Shown here in pieces: positions 1 to 7,721 of a DNA stretch of 24,370 bases. This stretch comes from an uncultured Lachnospiraceae bacterium. GTDB taxonomy: Bacteria > Bacillota > Clostridia > Lachnospirales > Lachnospiraceae. The notes beneath the pieces are model-generated. The model did not search any database. It had not been told where the DNA came from and was given only the letters and a program-made list of their open reading frames with translations. Position 1 is the stretch's first letter. Each line of letters starts with the position of its first letter. The translations under genes were made by a program, and so were the position numbers. Location: contig CAJUTU010000049.1 in assembly GCA_910589385.1 (NCBI GenBank), positions 1 through 24,370 of the forward strand. Reading direction: 5' to 3'.

Positions 1-51
1 CGTTTGAGCCTATTTTTTCAACTCGATTTTCATAGATTACTTGACACTACC
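1..51. mobile_element. End of an insertion sequence (IS256-type likely), cut by the window edge
   Basis: The left 51 bases do not continue the SDR reading frame that stops abruptly at position 52. They end in ACTTGACACTACC (39-51), which resembles terminal inverted repeats I associate with IS256/mutator-family elements in Firmicutes. The transposase would lie outside the window. IS256 elements make an 8-9 bp target duplication, so the bases just after 51 (TTCCAAAA) would be one copy, but the other copy is not visible. The family call rests on the terminal sequence alone. That foreign sequence interrupts the gene is better supported than which family it is. Confidence 0.5.
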
Positions 52-120
52 TTCCAAAACCGCTTTTGCAAGGCTTCTTCCAAGCCCTGTTGAGCATCCT
101 GTAATAAACCATGTTTTCAT
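52..120 (-). pseudogene. Short-chain dehydrogenase/reductase, first 23 codons only
   Basis: An ATG at 120 follows a good ribosome binding site (GGGAGG, six bases before the start). The translation MKTWFITGCSTGLGRSLAKA plus VLE is a typical SDR N-terminus: first beta strand, then the TGxxxGxG cofactor loop (TGCSTGLG, residues 7-14). The next residues should be a second Rossmann beta strand. Instead the frame enters unrelated sequence and stops within a few codons (TAA near 38). The other frames of positions 1-51 show no SDR continuation either. The gene starts 43 bp after the MATE stop, so it was probably the last gene of that operon. It is read as disrupted by the insertion at 1-51. The rest of the gene could lie beyond the element, outside the window. 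Confidence 0.7.
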
Positions 121-163
121 AAATATCCTCCCTTACTTTTTAAAATAAATATGTTAGACCTGA

Positions 164-1507
164 TTATCCTTTTAATTTCCGCCAAGTTGCCATATACATT
201 CCCAGTGTAGCCGGCAGCATCAGCGATTCTATCACAAGCTGGGTCCAGATCATACCATAAAGCCCGAATATCCTGTTCATCAATATCAGCAGCGGAATAT
301 TCAGAAGTCCTTGTCTGCACAAAGTCAGTATCGTTGCCTGAACGCCCTTTCCCATGGCCTGCAGAGTATAGATGATCAATGCATTTACTGAAGTCAAAGG
401 TACCGCAAGACAGGCAATTCTTAAAAATGAAGTTCCCAGAAGGCTGGTCTGCATATCGCGGATAAATGACTGCATAAGCGACGGCGCCATGCCGACATAA
501 CAACCAACGAAACAAAGTGCGATCACCAAAGCGGTTCTCCATGAAAACACAGAAACCTCCCGCATACGCATGTAGTTCTTTGAAGCATAATTATATCCCA
601 CAAGAGGCATAAATCCCTGACAAAGCCCCATGCTGATTCCCAATGGAAACATATCAATCTTTTTTACGATTCCGTACGCTGCCACAGATACATCTCCATA
701 TTCAGAAGCCAGCCTTACAATCGTCATATTGGACAAATTCGCAAGCCCCGCAGTCAGGGCGGATGCGATTCCTACGGAAAAAACATCGCCCGCAAACTGT
801 ATCCTGAAATGCCCCGTGGACAAAGACAGCTCTGTCTTTCCTCTCAATTTTCTGAAATAAATCAGGAAAAAAAGCATGGAAACAAAATTAGAAAATCCTG
901 TCGCCACAGCAGCCCCCATGAATCCCATCCGCAGTCCATAGATCAATATAGGATCCAATATCATATTCAAAATGCCGCCCAGCATCATTCCCATGCTTGC
1001 CGGCTTCGCATGACCTTCGCTCCGCAGGAAATGAGCCAGCGTCATACTCATCATGGTAGGGATCCCACCCAATACGACGACCCACAAAAGATAGGAACTG
1101 GCATAAACCATATTCTCTTCACTGGCCCCCAGAAAAATAAGAAGTGGTTTCTGAAATAAAAAGGAGAGTAATGAAAAGAAGAAGGTCACTCCGATCCCGC
1201 CATAAAAACAGAATGAAGATACATATCTTACCTCATTCTCCCGTTTTGCTCCAAGCAGCCGGGAAGCCAGACTGCTCCCGCCGATTCCAAACAGATTTCC
1301 CAAGGCTGTCAGAAGGCTGAACCATGGATATACCAGCGTTGCCGCCGCAACCATATAGGGATTTCCTAACTGTCCGATAAAAAAAGTATCAGCCAGATTA
1401 TATATAATACTGACAATCTGGCTGATAATCGTCGGAATCGCCAAGGCGGAAACGGCCTTTTGCACAGGCATGGTTTCAAATATCTCTTTTTCCGATACAT
1501 AACTCAT
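164..1507 (-). CDS. MATE family multidrug/toxin efflux transporter
   Basis: This 447-residue inner-membrane protein has the usual MATE length and pattern of about 12 hydrophobic segments. The N-terminus reads ALAIPTIISQIVSIIYNLAD followed by TFFIGQLG, the hallmark first helix of NorM/DinF-like exporters. MATE proteins couple Na+ or H+ entry to export of cationic or aromatic compounds. The frame is open to 1606, but start 1507 (MSYVSEKE) is preferred because AAGGAG (1517-1522) lies nine bases before it; that site overlaps the stop codon of the alcohol dehydrogenase upstream. An ATG at 1516 directly abuts the AAGGAG and is unlikely. The 13-bp gap implies co-transcription with the dehydrogenase. 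The substrate cannot be told from sequence; the context suggests a product of the neighbouring reductases. Confidence 0.9.
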   Translation of the reverse strand: MSYVSEKEIFETMPVQKAVSALAIPTIISQIVSIIYNLADTFFIGQLGNPYMVAAATLVYPWFSLLTALGNLFGIGGSSLASRLLGAKRENEVRYVSSFCFYGGIGVTFFFSLLSFLFQKPLLIFLGASEENMVYASSYLLWVVVLGGIPTMMSMTLAHFLRSEGHAKPASMGMMLGGILNMILDPILIYGLRMGFMGAAVATGFSNFVSMLFFLIYFRKLRGKTELSLSTGHFRIQFAGDVFSVGIASALTAGLANLSNMTIVRLASEYGDVSVAAYGIVKKIDMFPLGISMGLCQGFMPLVGYNYASKNYMRMREVSVFSWRTALVIALCFVGCYVGMAPSLMQSFIRDMQTSLLGTSFLRIACLAVPLTSVNALIIYTLQAMGKGVQATILTLCRQGLLNIPLLILMNRIFGLYGMIWTQLVIESLMLPATLGMYMATWRKLKG

Positions 1508-1520
1508 GCCGGCCATCTCC

Positions 1521-2681
1521 TTACCAGCACTCTTCCAGAATTTCCAGAACTTCCTCTCTGGTGAGTTTCTTACAGCATCCTGCCGTAAGATTGCAGGTGT
1601 CGGCAACCTTCTTTAACACGCTCTTATCAGTAAGCCCCATTTCCGTAAATGTGGACGGCAGCCCGATCTCTTGGATGAACTCCGTAAGCGCCCGGATTCC
1701 GGCTTCCGCCAGTTCCTCCGGTGTTTTCCCGTCTGATGGGATTTCCCATACCTGCTCTGCCATGCGGGCAAACTGCTCTACGCCGTCTTTGTACATATGG
1801 AGGTAAAGAACCGGATGGATGACCGCCAGCCCCTGTCCATGGTTGCAGTCCGTATACGCGCCTAACTGGTGCTCGATCTGATGGGCCTGAAAATCCGTAA
1901 CTTTCCCGATCTTCAAAATCCCGTTTTCTGCCATGGCCGATGCCCACATCAATTCTGTCCTTGCTTTTTTATCCTTCATATCCTTTAAAAGCACACGGAT
2001 ATTGCGGATGACATTGCGCATCACCGCCTCTGCGATCTCATCGGAGAGGGTCACGTCGCGGGGAGACCCCAAGTAGGTTTCCATGCTGTGGCTTAATGTA
2101 TCAAACGCCCCGGAAATCACCTGCCTGTCGGGAAGCGACATCGTATATTCCGGATCCAAAACAGCAAAATTCGCGTACGCGCCCAGAACTCCCACCTTTT
2201 CTTTTGTTTCCTCATTGGTGATCACCGCGCCGTTGTTCATCTCCGCGCCGGTTCCGGACGCCGTAACGATTGCTCCCATAGGAAGAAATTCTGTCGGATA
2301 TACATGATCCTTGAATTCCATTTCCCAGATGTCCTTCTCTGTGACAGCCTGCGCCGCAATGATCTTACAGCAGTCGATCACAGAGCCGCCTCCGACCGCC
2401 AGGATAAAATCTACGCCCTTTTCTTTTACAAGCGCCGCCCCTTCCTGTACCTTTTTATAGGTTGGATTAGGCATGATACCGGAAAAGTCAACCACTTCCT
2501 TTCCTGCCTCTTTCAAATAGCCGCAGATCTCATCATAGACTCCGCTGCGTTTTACAGAGCCTCCGCCGTATGCGACCATCACGGTCTTTCCTGCTTTCGC
2601 AAGCTCTGCGGGCAGCGCCTTTGCCGCCGCCTTTTCTCCAAAATACACTTTTACCGGGTAAGAATAAATAAAATCATTCAT
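1521..2681 (-). CDS. Iron-containing alcohol dehydrogenase, YqhD/butanol dehydrogenase type
   Basis: This 386-residue cytosolic enzyme is predicted to reduce aldehydes to alcohols with NAD(P)H. The N-terminus (NDFIYSYPVKVYFGEKA) is typical of the YqhD/BdhA branch. A GGGS nucleotide loop is at 97-100 and GTGAEMNNGAVI at about 143-154. The four metal ligands of the family are all present: Asp194 and His198 in DTLSH, His267 in DFQAH, His281 in DCNHG. The frame is open to 2726, but start 2681 has GGAAGGAG a few bases upstream, whereas the upstream ATG extension is not family-like. It sits between an aldo/keto reductase and a MATE exporter, which suggests carbonyl detoxification or fermentation alcohol formation. 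NADPH preference is inferred from the subfamily only. Confidence 0.92.
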   Translation of the reverse strand: MNDFIYSYPVKVYFGEKAAAKALPAELAKAGKTVMVAYGGGSVKRSGVYDEICGYLKEAGKEVVDFSGIMPNPTYKKVQEGAALVKEKGVDFILAVGGGSVIDCCKIIAAQAVTEKDIWEMEFKDHVYPTEFLPMGAIVTASGTGAEMNNGAVITNEETKEKVGVLGAYANFAVLDPEYTMSLPDRQVISGAFDTLSHSMETYLGSPRDVTLSDEIAEAVMRNVIRNIRVLLKDMKDKKARTELMWASAMAENGILKIGKVTDFQAHQIEHQLGAYTDCNHGQGLAVIHPVLYLHMYKDGVEQFARMAEQVWEIPSDGKTPEELAEAGIRALTEFIQEIGLPSTFTEMGLTDKSVLKKVADTCNLTAGCCKKLTREEVLEILEECW

Positions 2682-2709
2682 TGTTTGTTCTCCTTCCTGT
2701 TTTTTATGA

Positions 2710-2732
2710 AAACGCACTTGGAACATGCGTTT
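2710..2732 (-). repeat. Hairpin between aldo/keto reductase and alcohol dehydrogenase
   Basis: AAACGCA (2710-2716) pairs with TGCGTTT (2726-2732) across a nine-base loop. It lies in the 69-bp gap between the reductase stop and the dehydrogenase start. On the minus strand the stem is followed by TTTTCATAAAAAA, not a clean T run, so it is a weak terminator at best. It may instead be an attenuator or RNA-processing hairpin that sets relative expression of the two genes. Confidence 0.35.
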
Positions 2733-2750
2733 CTCACGTTTCCTTTTCTG

Positions 2751-3797
2751 TCATCCCTGTTTGACCGAACGACCCGAACCTCTTTCTCTTTCCCTTTCTC
2801 TATCTGCCATCCTTGTGCCGCCGAACACCTCGGACATCTTCATGGAATCCAGCGCCTGATCCAATGCCTGCACCTGCGCCTCTGTCAGCATGATATCCGC
2901 GGCGCCGGCATTTTCCTGCATCCTCTCCGTTTTTCGTGTTCCCGGAATGGGAACGATCCAGGGCTTTTTGCAGAGCATCCAGGCCAATGAGATCTGGGCG
3001 GGCGCTGCATTTTTCCCGGCCGCCATGTCCTGCAGGAGCGTAATCAGCTCCCTGTTTTTCTCCATGGCCTCCGCCTGGAACTGCGGCATAACGCTTCTGT
3101 AATCATATGTCCTGTCAAATACGGTATTCTGGTCATATTTTGCCGTCAGCAGCCCGTTTGCCAACGGAGAAAATGCCACAAATCCGATTCCCAGCTCTTC
3201 TAACACCGGGAAAAGTTCCTCATACCACCTCGCCATCATCGAATAGCGGTTCTGAATGGCGGTTACCGGGCAGACCTTATGAGCCCGGCGGAGCTGTTCC
3301 TCTGTTGTCTCCGAAAGCCCCCAGTGAGTGATCTTTCCCTCCTGGATCAGCTCGGACATCACTCCCGCCACCTCTTCCACAGGGACATTGGGGTCTCCCC
3401 TGTGCTGGTAATATAAGTCGATATGGTCGGTATCCAGCCTTTTTAACGACGCTTCCACAGACGCGCGGATCACCTCCGGCCGGGAATCCGGCACCAACGG
3501 CTTATTCACCTCCGGGCTCGTCATGTCAAAATGGATTCCGAACTTCGTCGCGATCACCACCTGATCCCTGCATTCTTTCAATGCGGCTCCGACCAGTTCT
3601 TCATTCTCATGGGGATTCTCTGACGTGCCGTACACCTCTGCCGTGTCAAAAAAAGTATATCCCATGTCCACTGCCTGACGGATCAAACGGACGGCTTCCT
3701 TCTTTTCCAGCGGCGCCCCATACGCATGGCTCATTCCCATGCATCCCAGTCCGACTGCCGAAACCTTCAGATCCTTTCCCAAAATCCTGTCTCTCAT
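2751..3797 (-). CDS. Aldo/keto reductase
   Basis: This 348-residue (alpha/beta)8-barrel enzyme should reduce aldehydes or ketones with NADPH. The N-terminus (MRDRILGKDLKVSAVGLGCM) matches the bacterial AKR group with GxGCMGMSHxYG. The catalytic tetrad is complete: Asp51 and Tyr56 in FDTAEVYG, Lys85 in ATKFG, His122 in YYQHRGD. A phosphate-binding IPGTRK segment lies near the C-terminus. The start at 3797 is chosen because AGGTGA is five bases upstream; a GTG at 3806 lies inside that site and is less likely. The C-terminal tail is odd: after the usual EVFGG end it runs into an Arg-Glu repeat (RERERERGSGRSVKQG) encoded by a purine-rich simple repeat, probably a late extension. The gene lies 90 bp after apbE and 69 bp before the alcohol dehydrogenase. 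Confidence 0.92.
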   Translation of the reverse strand: MRDRILGKDLKVSAVGLGCMGMSHAYGAPLEKKEAVRLIRQAVDMGYTFFDTAEVYGTSENPHENEELVGAALKECRDQVVIATKFGIHFDMTSPEVNKPLVPDSRPEVIRASVEASLKRLDTDHIDLYYQHRGDPNVPVEEVAGVMSELIQEGKITHWGLSETTEEQLRRAHKVCPVTAIQNRYSMMARWYEELFPVLEELGIGFVAFSPLANGLLTAKYDQNTVFDRTYDYRSVMPQFQAEAMEKNRELITLLQDMAAGKNAAPAQISLAWMLCKKPWIVPIPGTRKTERMQENAGAADIMLTEAQVQALDQALDSMKMSEVFGGTRMADRERERERGSGRSVKQG

Positions 3798-3887
3798 AAC
3801 CTTCACCTGCTTTTCATTTATTGAATACTCTTTATTGTAACTGTTCAGAACGGCAGACCACAGACCGTCTTTTACGCTGACAATCTC

Positions 3888-4952
3888 CTACTGCTCCCAC
3901 ACCGAAATTTTCATATTGGCAAATGCCCCGGACAGGGAAAACTGATCCCGGATCCCTTCCGTCAGATATATCGTCCCGCTGTCCGTCACGGCGATCATTT
4001 CAAAGTCCTGATGCGCGCTCCAATACTCCTTTGCTCCTTCCGGCCCCTTTACGAGCATGGCGGTTGACAGGGCATCCGCCTTTTTTCCTTCCTCTGCGAT
4101 AATGGTGACAGCGGCCAGTTCATTTTCCGCCGGATATCCCGTATCCGGATCGATAATATGCCCATATTCCTTTCCGTCCTCCCCTGTAAAATACCGCTCA
4201 TAGTTTCCGGATGTGACCACCGCGCAGTCTGATACGGAAAGGACGCCTATGGATCCCTCGCCAAACGGATTCCGTATGCCAAGCCTCCATTCGCTGCCGT
4301 CCGGCCTGCTGCCAAGCATCTGGATATTGCCTCCGAGATCTAAGAGGGCCGACCGAATCCCCCACTCCTTCAGCAGTTCTGTCACAAGGTCTCCGGCATA
4401 CCCCTTTCCCACTGCCCCAAGATCCAGTTCCATGCCCTCTGGCAGCCGGATCCGGTTCCCGGCAACCTCTGCCTGTTCATAGCCTACATACCTGAGAAGC
4501 CCTTCCAGTTCCTCCGTCTCCGGGATCCGGTTCTCTCCCGTGGTAAATCCCCAGGCCGATAATACCGGATAAATGGTGGGTTCCAACGCCCCTTGTGTCT
4601 CCGCCGCCATATCCAATGCAAAATCTACAATTTCCGCTGTCCGTTCACTGACCGGCACCGTCTCTCCATTCCCATGATTTACCTGGTAGATTTCGCTTCC
4701 TTCGTCGGTGACAGCCCATAGGCCCTCCAGCTCCTGCATGAGTTCTTTCGCTTCTTCCAGTGCGTCTTCGGCCCCGCTTCCATATGCGGTAAATGTCATG
4801 TAGGTGTCCATACCAAAAAATTCCGCTTTTGCAGTATTTTCCTCCCTCTGATCTATGCCGCTGCCAGAATCATTCTCGCCGCAGGCGCACAGCCCGCCCA
4901 TGACCGCCCCCAGAGCCAGGAAGCAGAGACTTCGATAAAGCCATTTCTTCAT
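3888..4952 (-). CDS. apbE: FAD:protein FMN transferase (ApbE-like lipoprotein)
   Basis: This 354-residue protein is predicted to attach FMN from FAD to a Thr/Ser of extracytoplasmic flavoproteins. A lipoprotein signal is clear: MKKW, a hydrophobic stretch, then the lipobox with Cys24 (LCAC). ApbE landmarks include FFGMDTYMTFTAYG near residue 45, LDLGAVGKGYAGD in the middle, HIIDPDTGYP and the metal/FAD motif DALSTAMLVKG near the C-terminus. The start overlaps the stop of the DUF4405 gene by four bases (ATGA, 4949-4952), so the two are translationally coupled. No FMN-binding domain protein (acceptor motif of the SGAT type) is visible in the window, so the substrate must be encoded elsewhere or be of an unusual type. 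Confidence 0.93.
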   Translation of the reverse strand: MKKWLYRSLCFLALGAVMGGLCACGENDSGSGIDQREENTAKAEFFGMDTYMTFTAYGSGAEDALEEAKELMQELEGLWAVTDEGSEIYQVNHGNGETVPVSERTAEIVDFALDMAAETQGALEPTIYPVLSAWGFTTGENRIPETEELEGLLRYVGYEQAEVAGNRIRLPEGMELDLGAVGKGYAGDLVTELLKEWGIRSALLDLGGNIQMLGSRPDGSEWRLGIRNPFGEGSIGVLSVSDCAVVTSGNYERYFTGEDGKEYGHIIDPDTGYPAENELAAVTIIAEEGKKADALSTAMLVKGPEGAKEYWSAHQDFEMIAVTDSGTIYLTEGIRDQFSLSGAFANMKISVWEQ

Positions 4953-5641
4953 TTTTTCACTGCCCCCGCCTTTTTCAGCCCTTTGGAAAGATAGTGTCCC
5001 AGAAATACAAATAATCCCATCACTGCCATGTAATCCAGAATAAAGAAGAAAACCGGTTCTTCATAGTCAAAAAATACAAATTGGATCCGCATCAGCAGAT
5101 AACTCCCAATCTCACGTTTTACAAAGGCATAGGCTCCATATCCCACAATCACTGCCCCCGCGGCACGTGCGATCCACTTGCCTCCGCGAGAAAAGCCTCC
5201 CGCAATCTCTGTCTGGAATCCTTTTGCCGCCATCCCCATGACCATTCCCCAATGTGTCCCCAGATGCAGGGACATCCAAACAAATCCCCAGTACGCGCAG
5301 GCCATATGGAGCGTCCTTGCAAGAGAGGCGGCCCCGTTCCATTTCAAAAAGGCAAATACATAGCGGGAAAGAAGGATTCCGCTGACAATAGATCCCAGTA
5401 TCGACAGCAATGCCAAAAACACCAGCGCTGTCTGCAGTATCCGCACGGGTGAATATTTTCCTTTCAGGAGGCTCCCTGTCCATCTCCTGTTCAGGAAATG
5501 ATGGAGCAGAAACAAGAGCAGCATCCCCGTCCCGATCCATTCATGCGTCATCCTTCCGATCAGCTCATAAGGCATCAGAAAAAGCAGCGCTCCTGTCATC
5601 AAAATATCTACGGCCAGTTTGATTTTTATTTTTCTGTTCAT
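4949..5641 (-). CDS. DUF4405 membrane protein, probable haem-type electron carrier
   Basis: This 230-residue integral membrane protein has about six hydrophobic segments. Histidines sit at helix positions typical of b-type haem ligands in the cytochrome b561-like fold: His33, His47/His48, His112, His126 and His130. The segment SLHLGTHWGMVMGM is characteristic of DUF4405. Proteins of this type are found with ApbE and are thought to pass electrons across the membrane to flavinylated extracellular domains; haem binding here is inferred from histidine placement. The start follows GGAGTGAAGAGAG, and the stop overlaps the apbE start. The last two helices (about 160-215) lack this histidine pattern. 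Confidence 0.75.
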   Translation of the reverse strand: MNRKIKIKLAVDILMTGALLFLMPYELIGRMTHEWIGTGMLLLFLLHHFLNRRWTGSLLKGKYSPVRILQTALVFLALLSILGSIVSGILLSRYVFAFLKWNGAASLARTLHMACAYWGFVWMSLHLGTHWGMVMGMAAKGFQTEIAGGFSRGGKWIARAAGAVIVGYGAYAFVKREIGSYLLMRIQFVFFDYEEPVFFFILDYMAVMGLFVFLGHYLSKGLKKAGAVKK

Positions 5642-5698
5642 CTCTCTTCACTCCATGCCCCGTTCTCACTCCAATGTAAAAGGAAGTTCTGATCCATT

Positions 5699-6454
5699 TT
5701 ATTTTAATTCTGCATATTCTTTATCACTGACTGGCTCGCACCATTCCGTATGTCCGTTTTCTCCCGGCACCTCAACTGCCAGATGGGAGAACCAACTGTC
5801 TGAAGCCGCGCCATGCCAATGCTTTACACCTGCGGGGATATTCACCACATCGCCTGCCGTCATGCACACCGGTTCCCTGTCCCATTCCTGATAAAATCCC
5901 CTGCCGCCTACACAGACTAATATCTGGCCGCCGCCCTTCTCCGCGTGATGGATATGCCAGTGATTACGGCATCCCGGCTCAAAGGTCACATTGAAAATGC
6001 CGACCTGCTCTTTTGAGATCGGCGCCAGATAACTCTGGCCTGCGAAATATTGCGCAAAAGCATCATTTGGCCGTCCAACAGGGAAGATCATTGATTTCTC
6101 ATGCGCGTCTTTTTCCGATACAGCGTCCCCTTCATCCGCCCATATTTCCTTAGCCAGACGGAATGCCGCCCATGCCTTCGGCCATCCTGCGTAAAATGCC
6201 GCATGAGTAATGATCTCCGCTATTTCATTCCTTGAAATTCCGTTTGCTTTTGCTGCTTTGAGATGGTTTTCAAAAGAAGAACCTGTAAGTCCCTGTGACA
6301 AAAGCGCCACCACCGTGATCAGGGAACGGTCACGGAGACATAATTTGTCCTCCCTGCTCCATACCTGTCCAAAAAGCACATCATCATTCAACTCCGCAAA
6401 TTTCGGGGCAAATCCCCCCAGATTGTTCCTTCCTGCCGTCTGCTTTACTGCCAT
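5699..6454 (-). CDS. Carboxymuconolactone decarboxylase-cupin fusion protein
   Basis: This 251-residue cytosolic protein joins two small domains. Residues about 10-105 form an AhpD/CMD-like helical domain (NNLGGFAPKFAELNDDVLFG, LRDRSLITVVALLS, EIAEIITHAAFYAGWPKAW). It lacks the CxxC of AhpD, so it is of the decarboxylase-like rather than peroxidase type. Residues about 140-240 form a cupin barrel (HWHIHHAEKGGGQILVCVGG, then MTAGDVVNIPAGVKHWHGA) with His and Glu residues placed for metal binding. The start at 6454 has AGGAGGAA seven bases upstream; the frame is open to 6514 but has no better site. This fusion is common in Firmicutes beside LysR regulators and oxidoreductases. The substrate is unknown. 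Confidence 0.85.
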   Translation of the reverse strand: MAVKQTAGRNNLGGFAPKFAELNDDVLFGQVWSREDKLCLRDRSLITVVALLSQGLTGSSFENHLKAAKANGISRNEIAEIITHAAFYAGWPKAWAAFRLAKEIWADEGDAVSEKDAHEKSMIFPVGRPNDAFAQYFAGQSYLAPISKEQVGIFNVTFEPGCRNHWHIHHAEKGGGQILVCVGGRGFYQEWDREPVCMTAGDVVNIPAGVKHWHGAASDSWFSHLAVEVPGENGHTEWCEPVSDKEYAELK

Positions 6455-6531
6455 ATTCTGTTCCTCCTGTTTATAATCTTCTTTCAAAACGTATATATTT
6501 TCACGCCGCTGCATGTTTTATGATCAATCGC

Positions 6532-6557
6532 TGACTTTAGGAACTATTAAGAAGTCA
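6532..6557. promoter_or_regulatory. Interrupted dyad TGACTT-N14-AAGTCA upstream of the CMD-cupin gene
   Basis: Perfect six-base arms (6532-6537 and 6552-6557) lie about 80-100 bp upstream of the CMD-cupin start in a 177-bp intergenic gap. The size and placement suit an activator site, for example for a LysR-type regulator. No convincing -35/-10 pair was found beside it, so the role is a suggestion. Confidence 0.3.
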
Positions 6558-6584
6558 AAGACCCTTGCGGCAGTCGCCAGATAT

Positions 6585-6598
6585 CCATGCAGGCATGG
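6585..6598. repeat. Short palindrome CCATGC-AG-GCATGG
   Basis: This 14-bp dyad has six-base arms separated by two bases. It lies in the same gap between the hydrolase stop (6632) and the CMD-cupin start (6454). The two-base spacing is too small for an RNA hairpin loop, so if functional it would act as a DNA operator. It could also be chance. Confidence 0.25.
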
Positions 6599-6631
6599 CT
6601 GCCTGGTTCGCTGCTTTGCGGGAATAAGTCT

Positions 6632-7705
6632 TTACTGCATCTGCCGTTCCCAGAAAGCTGCCGCATGATCGATCCACCCTTCCGCCACGGTTCCCTCTCC
6701 CAGACCAAATCCATGGGACAAACCGTCATACACTTCAATTTCTGCGTCTGTTCCCTGACTTTGGATGCTTCGGATCCTTGCCTCCATTGTCCGGTAAGAT
6801 GCGATCCCATCCCTTGTTCCGACACAATTATAAGTAGGCGGCTCTTCTCCTGTCACCTCGGACAACCCTGTATATTGCATGATCACAGCCGCCGGCCGGG
6901 GATATACATCCTCTCCAAAGCTCTCTGTCCCATAGGAGCCAAGCCACGCGGCCAATCGCGCTCCCGCTGAGCCTCCCCACAGAGAATAATCGGCCGCGTC
7001 TACTTCCAGTTCTTCTGCATGTTCATGGATAAATGCAATGGCTCTTGCCAGATCTTCACAAGCTGTCTGTGCCCCGGGGCGGTAGATCAGTGCAAATGCG
7101 TTATATCCCTTTTTTGACAGCTCCAGCGCATGCGGAAAGCTGTCGTGCATAGCCGCGACATACATAAAACCTCCGCCTGCATTGATCACGGCAAATTTTT
7201 CCCCTGGATTTCCCCGGAAGAAAAACAGTCCCGTATTTTCTTTTGCAGGATCCTCAGCCTTTTCTTCCTCCGTATAGATATCATAGAAAATCTGTCTGCC
7301 CCCTGATGCCTGTTCTTTCATATAATTCACGATTTCAACGGTACGCTCCGGCTTCACATTGCTGTACCAGGTCAGGATGCTGCCCACATCTTTCAATTTC
7401 AGATCCACGTCAATGTTCACATCTGCCGGAAAGATCAGACGGCCGTAATCTTCAAAAACAGGATCCCCCATCACTTCTGACGCCGCGGTATCCAATGTGT
7501 AATCCCCAGCCGTACTTTTCTTTCCTGCATCCATCCTTTCCTCCCCGCCGCTGTCCTGCGCGGCCTCACTTACAGAGTTCTCCAAAATCTCCGTCTGCCC
7601 GTCCTCTTCTGTCCGCCCCCTGCATCCTACTGACATGCAGACAACTGCCAGAAGCAGCGGCAGCATCTGTTTCCATCTTCTTCGCTTTCCTTTCGCTGCT
7701 CTCAT
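6632..7705 (-). CDS. Alpha/beta hydrolase lipoprotein (esterase/acetylhydrolase type)
   Basis: This 357-residue protein starts with a basic segment, a hydrophobic stretch and Cys28 in a lipobox-like MSVGC, then a Ser/Glu/Asp-rich linker (to about 65). It is therefore probably anchored outside the membrane, although the -3 residue of the lipobox (Ser) is not ideal. The hydrolase fold has an oxyanion loop NAGGGF (175-180), nucleophile Ser246 in GGSAG, likely acid Asp299 in GTRDG and His331 in LSHGFG. These features match the BD-FAE/hormone-sensitive-lipase-like esterases that act on small esters or polysaccharide O-acetyl groups. The start is 16 bp after the flavodoxin gene stop, so the two are likely co-transcribed. 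The substrate is not deducible. Confidence 0.85.
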   Translation of the reverse strand: MRAAKGKRRRWKQMLPLLLAVVCMSVGCRGRTEEDGQTEILENSVSEAAQDSGGEERMDAGKKSTAGDYTLDTAASEVMGDPVFEDYGRLIFPADVNIDVDLKLKDVGSILTWYSNVKPERTVEIVNYMKEQASGGRQIFYDIYTEEEKAEDPAKENTGLFFFRGNPGEKFAVINAGGGFMYVAAMHDSFPHALELSKKGYNAFALIYRPGAQTACEDLARAIAFIHEHAEELEVDAADYSLWGGSAGARLAAWLGSYGTESFGEDVYPRPAAVIMQYTGLSEVTGEEPPTYNCVGTRDGIASYRTMEARIRSIQSQGTDAEIEVYDGLSHGFGLGEGTVAEGWIDHAAAFWERQMQ

Positions 7706-7721
7706 ATTTTCCTACACTTCC

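Noticed and set aside
2304..2990. 228-codon plus-strand frame
   Set aside because: It is antisense to the alcohol dehydrogenase and aldo/keto reductase, both with complete catalytic residues; it is a shadow frame.
3838..3887. Direct repeat CAGACC-A-CAGACC with an ACGG/CCGT stem before the aldo/keto reductase
   Set aside because: The stem is only four bases and no promoter or terminator signals go with it. It is too weak to call.
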